Positions 31,791 through 43,300 of a stretch of DNA of 64,000 nt are shown one piece after another. The notes beneath the pieces were generated by a model, which was given only the letters and a program-made list of their open reading frames with translations, was not told where the DNA came from and searched no databases. Within the stretch, counting starts at the first letter, position 1. Each line of letters opens with the position of its first letter. The stretch is taken from contig OX336338.1 of the NCBI GenBank assembly GCA_946902875.1, forward strand, positions 7,989,971 through 8,053,970, in the 5' to 3' direction. Source of the DNA: Nematopogon swammerdamellus (taxonomy: Eukaryota; Arthropoda; Insecta; Lepidoptera; Adelidae). Position numbers and translations under genes: made by a program.

Positions 31791-32370
31791 ATATTAAAAA
31801 TTTTGATTATAATTTACTTGCTTTTTCATACTGAAATATGTGAATTAAAAAAAAAAGCAAAAATAAAAAAAAACATTAATTTTAAATTCTCAATTTTCAA
31901 GTGTATGCATACACGAAAACCATTTTAACTACTCACACTGCAAGATAAAGACGACACGAAACTCGCGTAATGGAAAATTTAAAAAAATCATAACTCCCAA
32001 AATTTTCATTTTTTTCAAACAATTCAAAAAACATCCACAGATATTTAGTCAATCTACAATATAAAAATATAAAAATTCAAAATATATATTCAGAAATATG
32101 TTTGAAAGTGCCCTTTTTAAACCCCCTAAAACGGCTATTTTAAGCGGTTTTCTGCGATTTTCTCAAAAACTTTCATATTCTTTAAATATTTTTTTTCATA
32201 ATGTTCTAGCTATCGTCGATACTCGTTTTTTGAGACCCCAAATATTTACGTAACCTTAAAACTCACGACACGAGGGCTAATTCGCACTTTTTCTGAAATC
32301 GGGGCCTATACTGAAGCGATCGAAAAGACATTTCCAATGTCAAAACTAAATTGTTTTTATGGGAAGCACG
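31791..32370. other. AT-rich stretch, nothing recognised
   Basis: A/T homopolymer-rich with no domain, RNA gene or known repeat end. Short open frames of Lys/Ile/Asn are compositional. Confidence 0.6.
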
Positions 32371-34312
32371 ACAAATGGCGCGCGCCAGCCTAACGCAGAC
32401 GTGTAGTCCGACGGCGCGAATGTTGGTGTTTCTTCGTTTCCAAGGGATTATTGTTAACACCTCGCATATTGGTACCATTTACTTTACAATGTATTTTATA
32501 TTTTATAATTTCATGTAAATTTCAATATGCCCGTTCTGTGTTTTGATAAAACTTCACTATTACTTTATACGATGAACGCCAACGTTTTTTCATTTTCAAG
32601 AAATTATTGGTAGGTACCAGCGTCGTTGTTTCCTCATCTTCTAAAAGTAATTGGTCATACAGTCACAAATTGAGCACATTTCTTATGCCATTGTGTTTTT
32701 ATTTTAATGGTGTAAGGCTGTGGTCTTACTGTGCTCTGACTTAAACTTCATACAGCAGAATAAACAAGTTCGGAAGTTAATTCCCAATAAAGAAAAATAT
32801 TGGCGAACGAAATATTTATTTGTTATAATAAAGTTTGTTTTCGTATCTGAATTTTATTGGGTCAGTAAATGCCATCAATCAGTCCACAAAATAAAGAAAC
32901 ATCACTCCAAACAATGAACCACTTTACTAATAAATGTAAACAACCTCTGCTGTCCAGCGAATCCAGCCATACGCGTCCTCGTCACTGGATGGACTAATTC
33001 GCTCGCTCGCATCGCATTCACATTGTTTAGCTATTAAGCTGCTAGCGCAGCTAGCACTAGCACAGAACAATATCACATAAGTACTTCATTGCTTTGCATT
33101 TATTGCTTAGCGTTAACACACGCCACATTCATTTTTATTCATCAGTGCGTTTAGCAGTGCTAAGCGCTAACGGCGTATCCATTATGAATTCATTTTGTTA
33201 ATGCTAAGCAAAACATCACTAATTCTTTCATCTTATCAAGAAACCACATTTAGCGATAAACTCGACGAATGCTGGTGTTTCTTCGTCTCCAAGGGATTAT
33301 TGTTAACACCCCGCAAAGCCGTAGCATTTACTTTACAGTGTATTTATAATTTCATGTAAAGTCTATGTTACCGTTATGGGTTTTGATAAAACTTCACTAT
33401 TTCTTTGGACGAAGAATGCCGTCGTTTTATTATCTTCAAGAAATGATTGGTCACCAGCGTCGTTGTTTTCTCATCTTCAATAGGTAACTAATTTGTCACA
33501 TTGTGTCACAATCACAAATTGAACACATTTCTTATGCCGTTATGTTTTTAATTTAATGGTTTAAGGCTGTGGTCTCTCTGTGCTCTGGCTTAAACTTCAT
33601 TCGGCAGAAAAGTACGGGAGTGGATTCCCAATTTTTAAGAAATTATTGGTACCACATCGCCAATACATCACTTTTGAATTACATGTCTTCTTATTTGTTG
33701 TATTCTTTCATGTTATCAAGAAACCACATTTAGCGAAACACTAGACGAATGCTGGTGTTTCTTCGTCTTCAAGAGATTATTGTCAAAACCTCGCAAAGCC
33801 GTAGCATTTACTTTACAGTGTATTTATAATTTCATGTAAAGTCCATGTTACCGTTATGAGTTTTGATGAAACTTCACTATTTCTGTAAACGAAGAATGCC
33901 GTCGTTTTATTATCTTCAAGAAATTATTGGTAATCAGCGTTGTTGTTTTCTCATCTTCAAGAAGTAATTTGTCACATTGTGTCACAGTCACAAATTGAAC
34001 ACATTTCTTATGCCGTTGTGTTTTTAATTTAACGGTTTAAGGCTGTGGTCTCTTTGTGCTCTGGTATAAACTTCATTCAGCAGAAAAGTACGGGAGTGGA
34101 TTCCCAATTTTCAAGAAATTATTGGTACCACATCGCCAATAATATTGGCGATGTGTTTATATTATATAACTTTTGAATTACATGTCTACTTAAATCCATT
34201 GTGCAATAAATATATTTGTATTTTTTCATGTTATCAAGAAACCACATTTAGCGAAAAGCTCGACGAATGATAGTGTTTCGTCGTCTCCAAGGGATTATTG
34301 TTAACAACTCAC
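32371..34312 (+). repeat. S495 satellite array, interrupted by segment X
   Basis: About three units. It opens with GCGCGCGCCAGCCTAACGCAG and GGCGCGAATGTTGGTGTTTC, then repeats CAAGGGATTATTGTTAACACC, ATTTACTTTACA(A/G)TGTATTTATAATTTC, ATCTTCAAGAAATTATTGG and GTGGTCTCTCTGTGCTCTGG. Segment X copy A lies at 32796-33222. Confidence 0.9.
32796..33222 (+). repeat. Segment X, copy A (left-truncated)
   Basis: Shares CGAACGAAATA, AGTTTGTTTTCGTATCTGAATTT, GCCATCAATCAGTCCACAAAATAAAG, AGCTGCTAGCGCAGCTAGC and GTGCTAAGCGCTAACGGCG with 34313-34985 and 51241-51985. It ends at the same satellite position in all three. Confidence 0.8.
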
Positions 34313-34985
34313 ATAAAACTGCACTTACACCATTCGCATGCTAACGGTGAATGGTAAATCGAATGCTTTGACAATTAATGTAGTGCGAATTCACTGGAGA
34401 GTGAATGAATGAACGAGCATTTTAACTCATACTGAATAATATACACCTTATGGGTGGATCGGCGCCACATGTCGCGCTTTCTATAAGAAAAATGAATTAG
34501 TAATTGATATTATTGAAATTAAATGTTTACTGATTTATTTTCCTACTTAACGAACGAAATAGTTATTTGCTATCATAAAGTTTGTTTTCGTATCTGAATT
34601 TTATTGGGTCAGTAAATGCCATCAATCAGTCCACAAAATAAAGAAACAACACCCCAAACATCGAACCATATTACTAACAAATGTAAACAATCCCAGCTGT
34701 CCAGCGAATCCAACCATACGCGTTCTCGTCACTGGACTGGATGGACTAATTCGCTCGCTCTCATCGCATTCATATTGTTTAGCTGTTTAGCTGCTAGCGC
34801 AGAGCGCAGCTAGCACTAGCACAGAACAATATCACATACTTCATTGCTTTGCGTTTATTGCTTAGCGTTAACATTCATTTTTATTCATCAGTGCGCTTAG
34901 CAGTGCTAAGCGCTAACGGCGTATGCATTAAGAATTCAATCTGTTAATGCTAAGCATAACATCACTAATTCTTTCATGTTATCAA
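34313..34985 (+). repeat. Segment X, copy B
   Basis: The left part has ACACCATTCGCATGCTAACGG. A LINE tail (ACACCTTATGGGTGGATCGG ... CTTTCTATAAGAAAA) lies at 34447-34492. Then comes the part shared with copy A. The right junction ATCAAGTACTTAACCAGCG is identical in copy C, so B and C descend from one rearranged unit. Confidence 0.85.
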
Positions 34986-35698
34986 GTACTTAACCAGCGT
35001 CGTTGTTTTCTCGTCTTCAGGAAGTAATTTATCACATCGTGTCACATTCACAAATTGATCACATTTCTTATGCCCTTGTGTTTTTAATTTAATGGTTTAA
35101 GTCTGTGGTCTCTCTGTGCTCTGGCGTAAACTTCATTCAGCAGAAAATTACGGGAGTGAATTCCTAATTTTCAAGGAATTATTGGTACCACATCGCTAAT
35201 ATATCACTTTTGAATTACATGTCTTCTTAACTCCATTTTTTTAATAAATATTTGTTGTATTCTTTCATGTTATCAAGAAACAACATTTAGCGAAACACTA
35301 GACGAATGCTGGTGTTTCTTCGTCTCCAAGAGATTATTGTTAAACCTCGCAAAGCCGTAGCATTTACTTTACAGTGTATTTATAATTTCATGTAAAGTCC
35401 ATGTTACCGTTATGAGTTTTGATAAACCTTCACTATTTATTTAGACGAAGAATGCCGTCGTTTTCTTGGTCACCAGCGTCGTTGTTTTCTCATCTTCAAG
35501 AACTAATTTGTCACATTGTGTCACAATCACAAATTGAACACATTTCTTATTCCGTTGTGTTTTTAAATTAACGGTTTAAGGCTGTGGTCTCTCTGTGCTC
35601 TGGCTTAAACTTCATTAAGCAGAAAAGTACGGGAGTGAATTCCCAATTTTCAAGAAATTATTGGTACCACATCGCCAATAATTTTGGCGATGTGTATA
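34986..35698 (+). repeat. S495 satellite array, ~1.5 units
   Basis: CAGCGTCGTTGTTTTCTCGTC, GTGGTCTCTCTGTGCTCTGG, TTTACAGTGTATTTATAATTTC, ending GCCAATAATTTTGGCGATGTGTA, where the mariner-like element is inserted. The same segment near 34135-34170 is uninterrupted. Confidence 0.9.
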
Positions 35699-36379
35699 CA
35701 GGATGTCCCAAAAACCGACGATAATCCTTTGACAGGAGATAGGGCTGCTAATTACCTCTCAGAATATCTAATTTTAGGTCTAGTAAAAATGGCTTAGTTT
35801 TTGAGATATTGTCATTTTTGTAAAAATCCAAAATTTTCTGCCTCAGCTCATTTTTTTAAATGCCACAAGCATAAATGTGAGATTTTCTTAAATCTAGTTT
35901 TTGTCAAATATTTCTGAAAAGTAACGCTTTCACACGGTATAATTTATTTTTTCATATTTAATCCTGTTTAGCTGAAAAACGACTTAAGAGCCACATGTTA
36001 AAAAAAATTTAGCCTCATACCTTGAGTTTGGCCGTTCGCGGTGAAAAAAAAAAATAACTACACTAAAGTGGCATTATGCAACAAAAATACGCCCATCTAA
36101 TGTAGTTTTTAAAATGGTACATCACTTACCGATTTCCTTAATAATTTATGAGATATTGTTATTTAACTGCAAAAGGACCTCGGAATTTGATAACTGTTCT
36201 ACCAACTACGAATTGGAATAAAATAAACACTTGAAGTAATTGGTATTTATTAACCTGTTAAAGTAGATGTTCAAATTGTTTACCACTTGCACGAATGCTA
36301 GCTCGACATCTTCTCATAAATGCCCGGTTGATGCGTCGAGCAAGCACTCGATGCAAGTGCAGATACGTCCACATATGCT

Positions 36380-36535
36380 ATGTAAATAGTTTGTGTTTTC
36401 CGTTCAGTTGACTATAGCCGGCACGACCGAAGGGAAGCACTGACGTGGCACCAAGTTCACCCGGTGTTATGGGCTGACATCACGGATGTTGCAGGTGATG
36501 TAGCCAACCATGTCAGTTTACATAAAAAAAAACCT
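36380..36535 (+). mobile_element. SINE2 3' part inside left half of palindrome
   Basis: TAGTTTGTGTTTTCCG, CACCCGGTGTTATGGGC, TGTAGCCAACCATGTCAG, ending TTTACATAAAAAAAAA. The mirror copy is at 37008-37165. Confidence 0.8.
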
Positions 36536-36679
36536 GAGCTACTGCCGTAATTCTTTCTTTGAGCTCTGTCAAGTTTTCCACCGGTTTCCCGTATAGCCCC
36601 AATAATAAAAGTCTAACGGATTTAAATCCGGTGATCTAGACGTCCGGGGTCTATCTGTGGTGATACAAGTGGCTAGGAG

Positions 36680-37000
36680 GCCACAAGACGTCCGTTGAAT
36701 TGTAGAGACTTTAAACGGGCGAATTATCTTGAGTTTCTGCAACAGGAGCTTCAGAGCCTTTTAGAAGATGTACCATTGGCCATACGGAGGTGGTTGCAAA
36801 ATGATGGCTGCCCAGCCCATTACGCTAGAGAAGGGCGTAATTTTGTAGATCAAGCATATCCCCACAGGTGGATCGGACGTCTAGGTCACCGGATTTAAAT
36901 CCGTTAGATTTTTATTATTGGGGCTATTTAAAAGAAAAAGTTTACGGGAAACCGGTGGAAAACTTGATAGAGCTCAAAGAAAGAATTACGACAGTAGCTC
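36680..37000 (+). pseudogene. Mariner-like transposase C-terminal fragment
   Basis: Same region as 1470-1742 but better preserved at the 3' end. It reads QQELQSLLEDVPLAIRR, NDGCPAHYAREGRNFVDQAY (second catalytic Asp region) and PHRWIGR. After a frame change follow RSPDLNPLDFYYWGYLKEK (third Asp in SPDL), then VYGKPVENLIELKERI, ending where the SINE2 piece begins. The N-terminal DNA-binding part is absent, so it is non-functional. Confidence 0.8.
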
Positions 37001-37007
37001 AGGTTTT

Positions 37008-37165
37008 TTTTTATGTAAACTGACATGGTTGGCTACATCACCTACAACATCCGTGATGTCAGCCCATAACACCGGGTGAACTTGGTGCCACGTCAGTGCT
37101 TCCCTTCGGTCGTGCCCGCTATAGTCAACTGGACGGAAAACACAAACTATTTACATAGCATAGGT
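37008..37165 (-). mobile_element. SINE2 3' part inside right half of palindrome
   Basis: Mirror of 36380-36535, beginning with a T-run at about 37005 and ending near TTACATAGCATAGG. Confidence 0.8.
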
Positions 37166-37416
37166 GAAAAAATAAATTATACCATGTGAAAGCCTTCCTT
37201 TTCAGGAATATTTGAAAAAACTAGATTTAAGAAATTACATTTGTACTTGTGGCATTTAAAAAAATTAGCTTAGGGAGAAAATTATGGATTTTTACAAAAA
37301 TGACAATATCTCAAAAACTAAGCCATTTTTACTAAACCTAAAATTATATATTCTGAGAGGTAATTAGCAGCCCTATCTCCTGTCAAAGGATTATCGTCGG
37401 TTTTTGGGACATCCTG

Positions 37417-38280
37417 TATATTATATCATTTTTGAATTACCTGTCTTCTTAATTCCATTGTGCAATAAATATATTTGTATTCCTTCATGTTATCAAGAAA
37501 CCACATTTAGCGAAAAGCTCGACGAATGATAGTGTTTCTCCGTCTCCAAGGGATTATTGTTAACAACTCGCATAGCGGTAGCATTTACTATACAATATAT
37601 TTATAATTTCATTTCATGTATAGTTCATGTTCCCGTTCTTGGTTTTGATAACATTTCACTTTACTTTAGAGTTTAGACGAAGAACGCCATCGTTTTCTCA
37701 TTTTCAAGAAATTATTCGTAGGTACCAGCGTCGTTATTTCCTCATCTTCTAAAAGTAATTGGTCACACAATCACAAATTGATCACATTTTTTTTTTTTTT
37801 TTTTTTATTGAAACTGACACGGTTGGCTACATCACCTACAACATCCGTGATGTCAGCCCATAACACCGGGTGAACTTGGTGCCACGTCAGTGCTACCCTT
37901 CGGTCGTGCCGGCTACACTGAACTGGACGGAAAACACAAACTATTTACATAGCCGTTTCGACCGACCTTTCATTCAGTGCGGTGGTACCAACCCGGGCGG
38001 GTTAAACCCTACCACCTAGTAATATAAGAAGGGAGTCATATCCCTTAGTCGCCTTTTACGACATACACGGGGAGAGATGCAGTGGGGCTATTCTTTTAAA
38101 GTACCGGCCCCACACGGTACGGTTTATACCATTGTGTTTTTAATTTAATGGTTTAAGGTTCTAATTTAATGGTTCAAGGATGTGGTCTCACTGTGCTGTG
38201 GCTTAAATTTCATTCAGCGGAAAAGACAAGTCCCAGAGTGGATTCCCAATTTTAAGAAATTATTCGTATCACTTATCACG
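37417..38280 (+). repeat. S495 satellite, interrupted by SINE2
   Basis: It resumes in mid-monomer after the transposon (TTTTTGAATTACCTGTC), with CAAGGGATTATTGTTAAC and CAGCGTCGTTATTTCCTC. The SINE2 at 37787-38117 splits the segment between ATCACATTTTTT and TTATACCATTGTG; the unsplit form is at about 47450. It ends at the spacer block near 38281. Confidence 0.85.
37787..38117 (-). mobile_element. SINE2, full length
   Basis: Poly-T at 37787-37806 is the tail. Then come the complement of ATGTAGCCAACCGTGTCAG, TTCACCCGGTGTTATGGGC, CAGTTCAGTGTAGCCGGC, TTGGTACCACCGCACTG, GTCGTAAAAGGCGACTAAGG and GTACCGTGTGGGGCCGGTAC. It is the best reference copy in the window, about 310 bp plus tail. Confidence 0.92.
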
Positions 38281-38307
38281 AATCCAAAGGAAGGGTAATA
38301 TATAGGG

Positions 38308-39735
38308 TGTTTGGTAATTCGATACATTCCTTCTAAGGGGTCATTCTAGAGCTAATTTGCAACAAATTTGTCCCAATGAACTATGGGTCGAAAATCAATA
38401 GTTTTTGAGTTATTTAGGTTTAAAATTTTTTTTTAAATGTTCTGTCTTGTTACCACAAAATTATAATTATAAAATAACTACTCCACCCTGATTACTTAAT
38501 CAGCTATTTTCTAATAGCTGACGAATGAGAGGCTACTTACAAATGTTGTACACTTGCACACAAGTTACATTTTTTTTATCAGATATCAAGTATCAGACTC
38601 GTGCTCAAAATGAACGAAAAATGAAACTTCTGACACAGAGAGAACGTTTACTCGGGATCGGCCGTTTTGTCTCCCGCCAAAATTAGTAAATTAGTAATTA
38701 GTAAAACGAATTCCACGTTGTTAATTCCTTGTTGTTGTTCTAAATTGTTCGTTATTTTTGAGTTGTGCCTGCAGTAATGGCTGAATTCACTCGTGAAATC
38801 TCGTGGATCTCTTCTGAAAAACTCCAATACTTACTCCTCATCTACAGGCGGAATAACACCTGGTCTGCCAGCATCTGCCTGCCTTCGGTTAATACTGCCG
38901 ATTTCTCGGAGGCGCCGGTATGTCCCAGAAAACACTCTTACATTAGGTATACGACGATCAGGATAAGGATGCGCGTATTCCCTTTGTGCCGCAGCGTCAA
39001 CGCCGCGCCGTCGCAAAATCCATAGCAAAACAGAATATCAGCGTATTCTTCACGAGTGAATGCAGCCATTACTGCAGGCAGAACTCAAAAATAACGAACA
39101 ATTTAGAACAACAACAAGGAATTAACAACGTGGAATTCGTTTTACTAATTACTAATTTACTAATTTTGGCGGGAGACAAAACGGCCGATCCCGAGTAAAC
39201 GTTCTCTCTGTGTCAGACGTTTCATTTTTCGTTCATTTTGAGCACGAGTCTGATACTTGATATCTGATAAATAAATGTAACTTGTGTGCAAGTGTACAAC
39301 ATTTGTACTGTTTCTTAAAGCTTATGAAATGATGAAGTTATTCCCATAATTTGCATGCCACGTGTAATACATTGTTTTTTGTAATCCTCTTCGATTTAAA
39401 TAAATTTTGTGGTTTTTTTTGCATAACCTGTGATTATGTAACTACTACTATTAATACCTTTTATTTCTGAGATTACGGATATTTTCGGCGCACATATTTT
39501 TTTAAAGTAGTCTCTCATTCGTCAGCTATTAGAAAATAGCTGATTAAGTAATCAGGGTGGAGTAGTTATTTTATAATTATCATTTTTTGGTAACAAGACA
39601 GAAAAAAAAAATTAAAACCTAAATAACTCACAAAATATTGATTTTTGACGCATAGTTTATTGGGACAAATTTGTTGCAAATTAGCTCTAGAATGACCCCT
39701 TAGAAGGAATGTATCGAATTACCAAACACCCTGTA
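38308..39735. mobile_element. Palindromic transposon with GGGTGTTTGG ends
   Basis: Inverted ends AGGGTGTTTGGTAATTCG and CGAATTACCAAACACCCTG lie beside TA. The arms run about 38308-38800 and 39050-39735, with a ~200-bp extra segment (39308-39505) in the right arm only. The spacer holds a transposase N-terminal fragment. The two arms share even the ATG region (CTGCAGTAATGGCTG). It is inserted in spacer block B2; the empty site is at 47708-47718. Confidence 0.9.
38831..39074 (-). pseudogene. Transposase N-terminal HTH fragment (DUF4817-like)
   Basis: On the minus strand MAAFTREEYADILFCYGFCDG opens the frame. After a frame change at about 39028 it reads AAQREYAHPYPDRRIPNVRVF, SGTYRRLREIGSINRR, QADAGRPGVIPPVDEE. 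The pattern (Y-A-D-(M/I)-x-F.YGF..GNA, then REY...YP.RR.P..R.F....R.LRE.GS) is that of the N-terminal helix-turn-helix domain that accompanies mariner-like transposases in insects. The catalytic domain is absent. Both arms of the host transposon keep the first codons. Confidence 0.75.
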
Positions 39736-40312
39736 TATAGCTTGAATGTTTGCATGTATGTACACATGTGGGTTTGGATGACTGTAACTCCTAAACGACT
39801 CGTTCGATTTTGATAATTCTTTTGTCATTTGGTTTGTGCCAGTTACACAGGTAACGCTGGGGTACCACATTTTCTTATAAAATCGAAATGGCGGCCGCTA
39901 GTCGCCATATAGTCCAACTGAAAAAATATTTTCCCCAAAACCAGAACAAGGAAAGTACAGGTAACCAAAATGAGCAAAACAGGTGAACGGAACACATATC
40001 CACGTAATGGACAAATTCACACGCCACGGGACCGAAGTCGCAGGCAACAGCTAGTGTACTACATACATTTTGAATAAATTGAATAAACTGTTAGCGGCAG
40101 CAGTCAGGGACCGTTTAAATTTAGGATTTAGGCAAAATAAAATAGGGAATATGCGGAGTCCCACAATTAGCAATAAAGGTCCTCGACTGGTGCGGCTAAA
40201 AGTGGAGGGGTTTCAAAAAATATAGTGTTCTAGCTTGATTTATTCTTTTTAGTTAGGTTTTTTTACGAAGTCGGGTTTTTAGTTTTATTTTTAATAATAT
40301 ATTTTTTTTCCT

Positions 40313-43300
40313 CAAGTGATTATTGCAACATTGAAGCACATACCACGTCACCGTGAGATCGCACCCTCAAACGATGTTTTCTATATTTCATGGTTTAAGG
40401 TCTGTGGTCTCTCTGTGCTCTGGTTAGAACTTCATTCAGCGGAAAAGACAAACCGGGAGGAGTGAGTTACGAATTTTCAAGAAATTTTTGGCACGACATC
40501 ACAAATTGATAACTTTTGAATTAGGTTCTTGTGTTTTAACTCCATTGTGAAATAAGTATTTGTTGTCTTCCTTCATTTAACGAAACACTACACATACGTT
40601 GGTGTTTCTTCGTTTCCAAGGGGTTACTGTTAACACCTCCCATAATGTAGGCACTTACTTTACAATGTATTTTTGATTTAATTTAGACTTTACCTTTCCG
40701 TTCTGGTGGTAAAACTTCACTATTGCTTTCAACTAAGAAAGTCGTTGTGTTCTCTTTAGAATAGAATAGAAATAGATTATCTTCATTAAGAAATTGTTGT
40801 GAGGTCACACTATCACAAATTGATAACTTTTGAATTATATGTGTTTTAACTCCATTGTGAAATATGTATTTGTTGTCTTCCTTCATTTTAGCAAAAACTA
40901 CATTTAGCAAGAAACTCGACGAAGGTGGTCTTTCTTCGGCACTAAGGGATTATTGTTAACACTTCCCATAACGCTAGCATTTACTTTACATTGTGTGTTT
41001 AATTTCATGTCGAGTTTATGCTTGCGCTCTGGTTGGTGGTAAAACTTCACTATTGCTTTCAAATAAGAACGTAGTTGTTTTCTCTTTTCGTCAAGAAATT
41101 ATTGTAAGGTACGACATCACAAATTGATAACTTTTGAATTACATGTGTTTTAACTCCATTGTGAAATATGTATTTGTTCTCTTCCTTCATTTTAGCAAAA
41201 ACTACATTTAGCGAGATACTCGACGAAGGTGGTGTTTCTTCAGCACTAAGGGATTATTGGTAACACTTCCCATAACGTTAGCATTTACTTTACATTGCAT
41301 TTTTCATTTCATGTAGAGTTTATGTTTTCGCTCTGGTTGTGGTAACACTTCACTATTGCTTTCAACCTAAAAACGTCGTTGTTTTCTCTTTTCGTCAAGA
41401 AATTATTGTAAGGTACGACATCACAAAATGTTACCTTTTGAATTGATGTGTTTTAACTCCATTGTGAAATATTTATTTGTTGTCTTCCTTCATTTTAACA
41501 AAAAACTAAATTGTTTTTATGGGAAGGAGGACAAATGGCGCGCGCCAGACTAACGCAGAGGTGTAGTCCGACGGCGCGAATGTTGGTGTTTCTTCGTCTC
41601 TAAGGGATTATTGTTAACACCTCGCATATTGGTAGCATTCACTTTACAATGTATTTATAATTTCTTGTAAAGTCTATGCTACTATTATGGGTTTTGATAA
41701 ACCTTCACTATTTCTTGAGACGAAGAATGCCGTCGTTTTATCATCTTAAAGAAATCATTGGTAACCAGCGTTGTTGTTTCTCATGTTCAAGAAGTAATTT
41801 GTCACATCGTGTCACAATCACAAATTGTCACATTTCTTATGCCGTTGTGTTTTTAATTTAATTTAAGGCTGTGGTCTCTCTTTAAGGCTGTGGTCTCTCT
41901 GTGCTCTGGCTTAAACTTCATTCAGCAGAAAAGTACGGGTGGATTGCCAATTTTCGAGAAATTATTGATACCACATCGCCAATATATCACTTTTCAATTA
42001 CATGTCTTCTTAACTCCATTTGTGAAATTAATATTTGTTGTACTATTTCATGTTATCAAGAAACCACATTTAGCGAGACACTCGACGAATGCTGATGTTT
42101 CTTCGTCTCCAAGGGATTATTGTTAACACCTCGTAAAGCCGTTTACAGTCTATATATAATTTCATGTAAAGTCCATGTTACCGTTATGGGTTTTGATAAA
42201 ACTTCACTATTTCTTTAGACGAGGAATGCCGTAGTTTTATCATCTTCAAGAAATTATCGGTAACCAGCGTCGTTGTTTTCTCATCTTCAAGAGGTAATTT
42301 GTCACATCGTGCCACAATCACAAATTGATCACATTTCTTATGCCGCTGTGTTTTTAATTTAATCGTTTAAGGCTGGGGTCTCTCTGTGCTCTGGCTTAAA
42401 ATTCATTCAGCAAATAACTACGGGAGTGGATTCCCAATTTTCAAAAAATCATTGGTCTCATATCGTCAAAATATCACTTTTGAATTACATGGCTTCTTAA
42501 CTCCATTTGTGAAATAAATATTTGTTTAATTCTTTCATGTTATCAAGAAACCACAGTTAGCAAAACACTCGAGGATTGCTGGAGTTTCTTCGTCTCAAAG
42601 GGATTATTGTTGACACCTCGTTAACCGTAGCATTTACTTTACAGTGTATTTATAATTTCATGTAAAGTCCATGTTACTGTTATGGGTTTTCATAAAACTT
42701 CACTATTTCTTTAGACGAAGAATGCCGTCGTTTTATCATATTCAAGAAATTATTGGTAACCAGCGTCGTTGTTTTCTCATCTTCAAGAAGTAATTTGTCA
42801 CATCGTGTCACAATCACAAATTGATCACATTTCTTATGCCGTTGTGTTTTTAATTTAATTTAAGGCTGTGGTCTCTCTTTAAGGCTGTGGTCTCTCTGTG
42901 CTCTGGCTTAAACTTCATTCAGCAGAAAAGTACGGGTGGATTGCCAATTTTCAAGAAATTATTGATACCAATCGCCAATATATCACTTTTCAATTACATG
43001 TCTTCTTAACTCCATTTGTGAAATTAATATTTGTTGTACCCATTCATGTTATCAAGAATAGACATTTAGCGAGACACTCGACGAATGCTGGTGTTTCTTC
43101 GTCTCCAAGGGATTATTGTTAAAACCTCGCAAAGCCGTTTACAGTCTATATATAATTTCATGTAAAGTCCATGTTACCGTTATGGGTTTTGATAAAACTT
43201 CACTATTTCTTTAGACGAAGAATGCCGTAGTTTTATCATCTTCAAGAAATTATTGGTAACCAGCGTCGTTGTTTTCTCATCTTCAAGAAGTAATTTGTCA

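Larger units (their letters stand above)
35699..37416. mobile_element. Palindromic mariner-like transposon, copy 2
   Basis: Ends CAGGATGTCCC and GGGACATCCTG, flanked by TA. It is inserted in an S495 monomer, and the empty site is visible near 34150-34170. The left half runs: arm (35699-36380), SINE2 piece plus (36380-36535), complement of transposase 3' end (36537-36640). The right half runs: transposase fragment (36680-37000), SINE2 piece minus (37008-37165), short arm (37166-37416). The SINE is thus part of the palindrome. Confidence 0.85.
38281..40312 (+). repeat. Spacer block B2, split by a palindromic transposon
   Basis: GAATCCAAAGGAAGGGTAAT (38281) and the remainder from about 39736 (AGCTTGAATGTTTGCATG ... 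GAATAAACTGTTAGCGGCAG ... TTTTTTTACGAAGTCGGGTTT at ~40270) make one block. It matches 47690-48245 once the transposon at 38308-39735 is removed. Confidence 0.9.

Noticed and set aside
38765..39025. 86-codon plus-strand frame in the palindromic transposon
   Set aside because: Antisense to the HTH fragment, which has clear family motifs on the minus strand.
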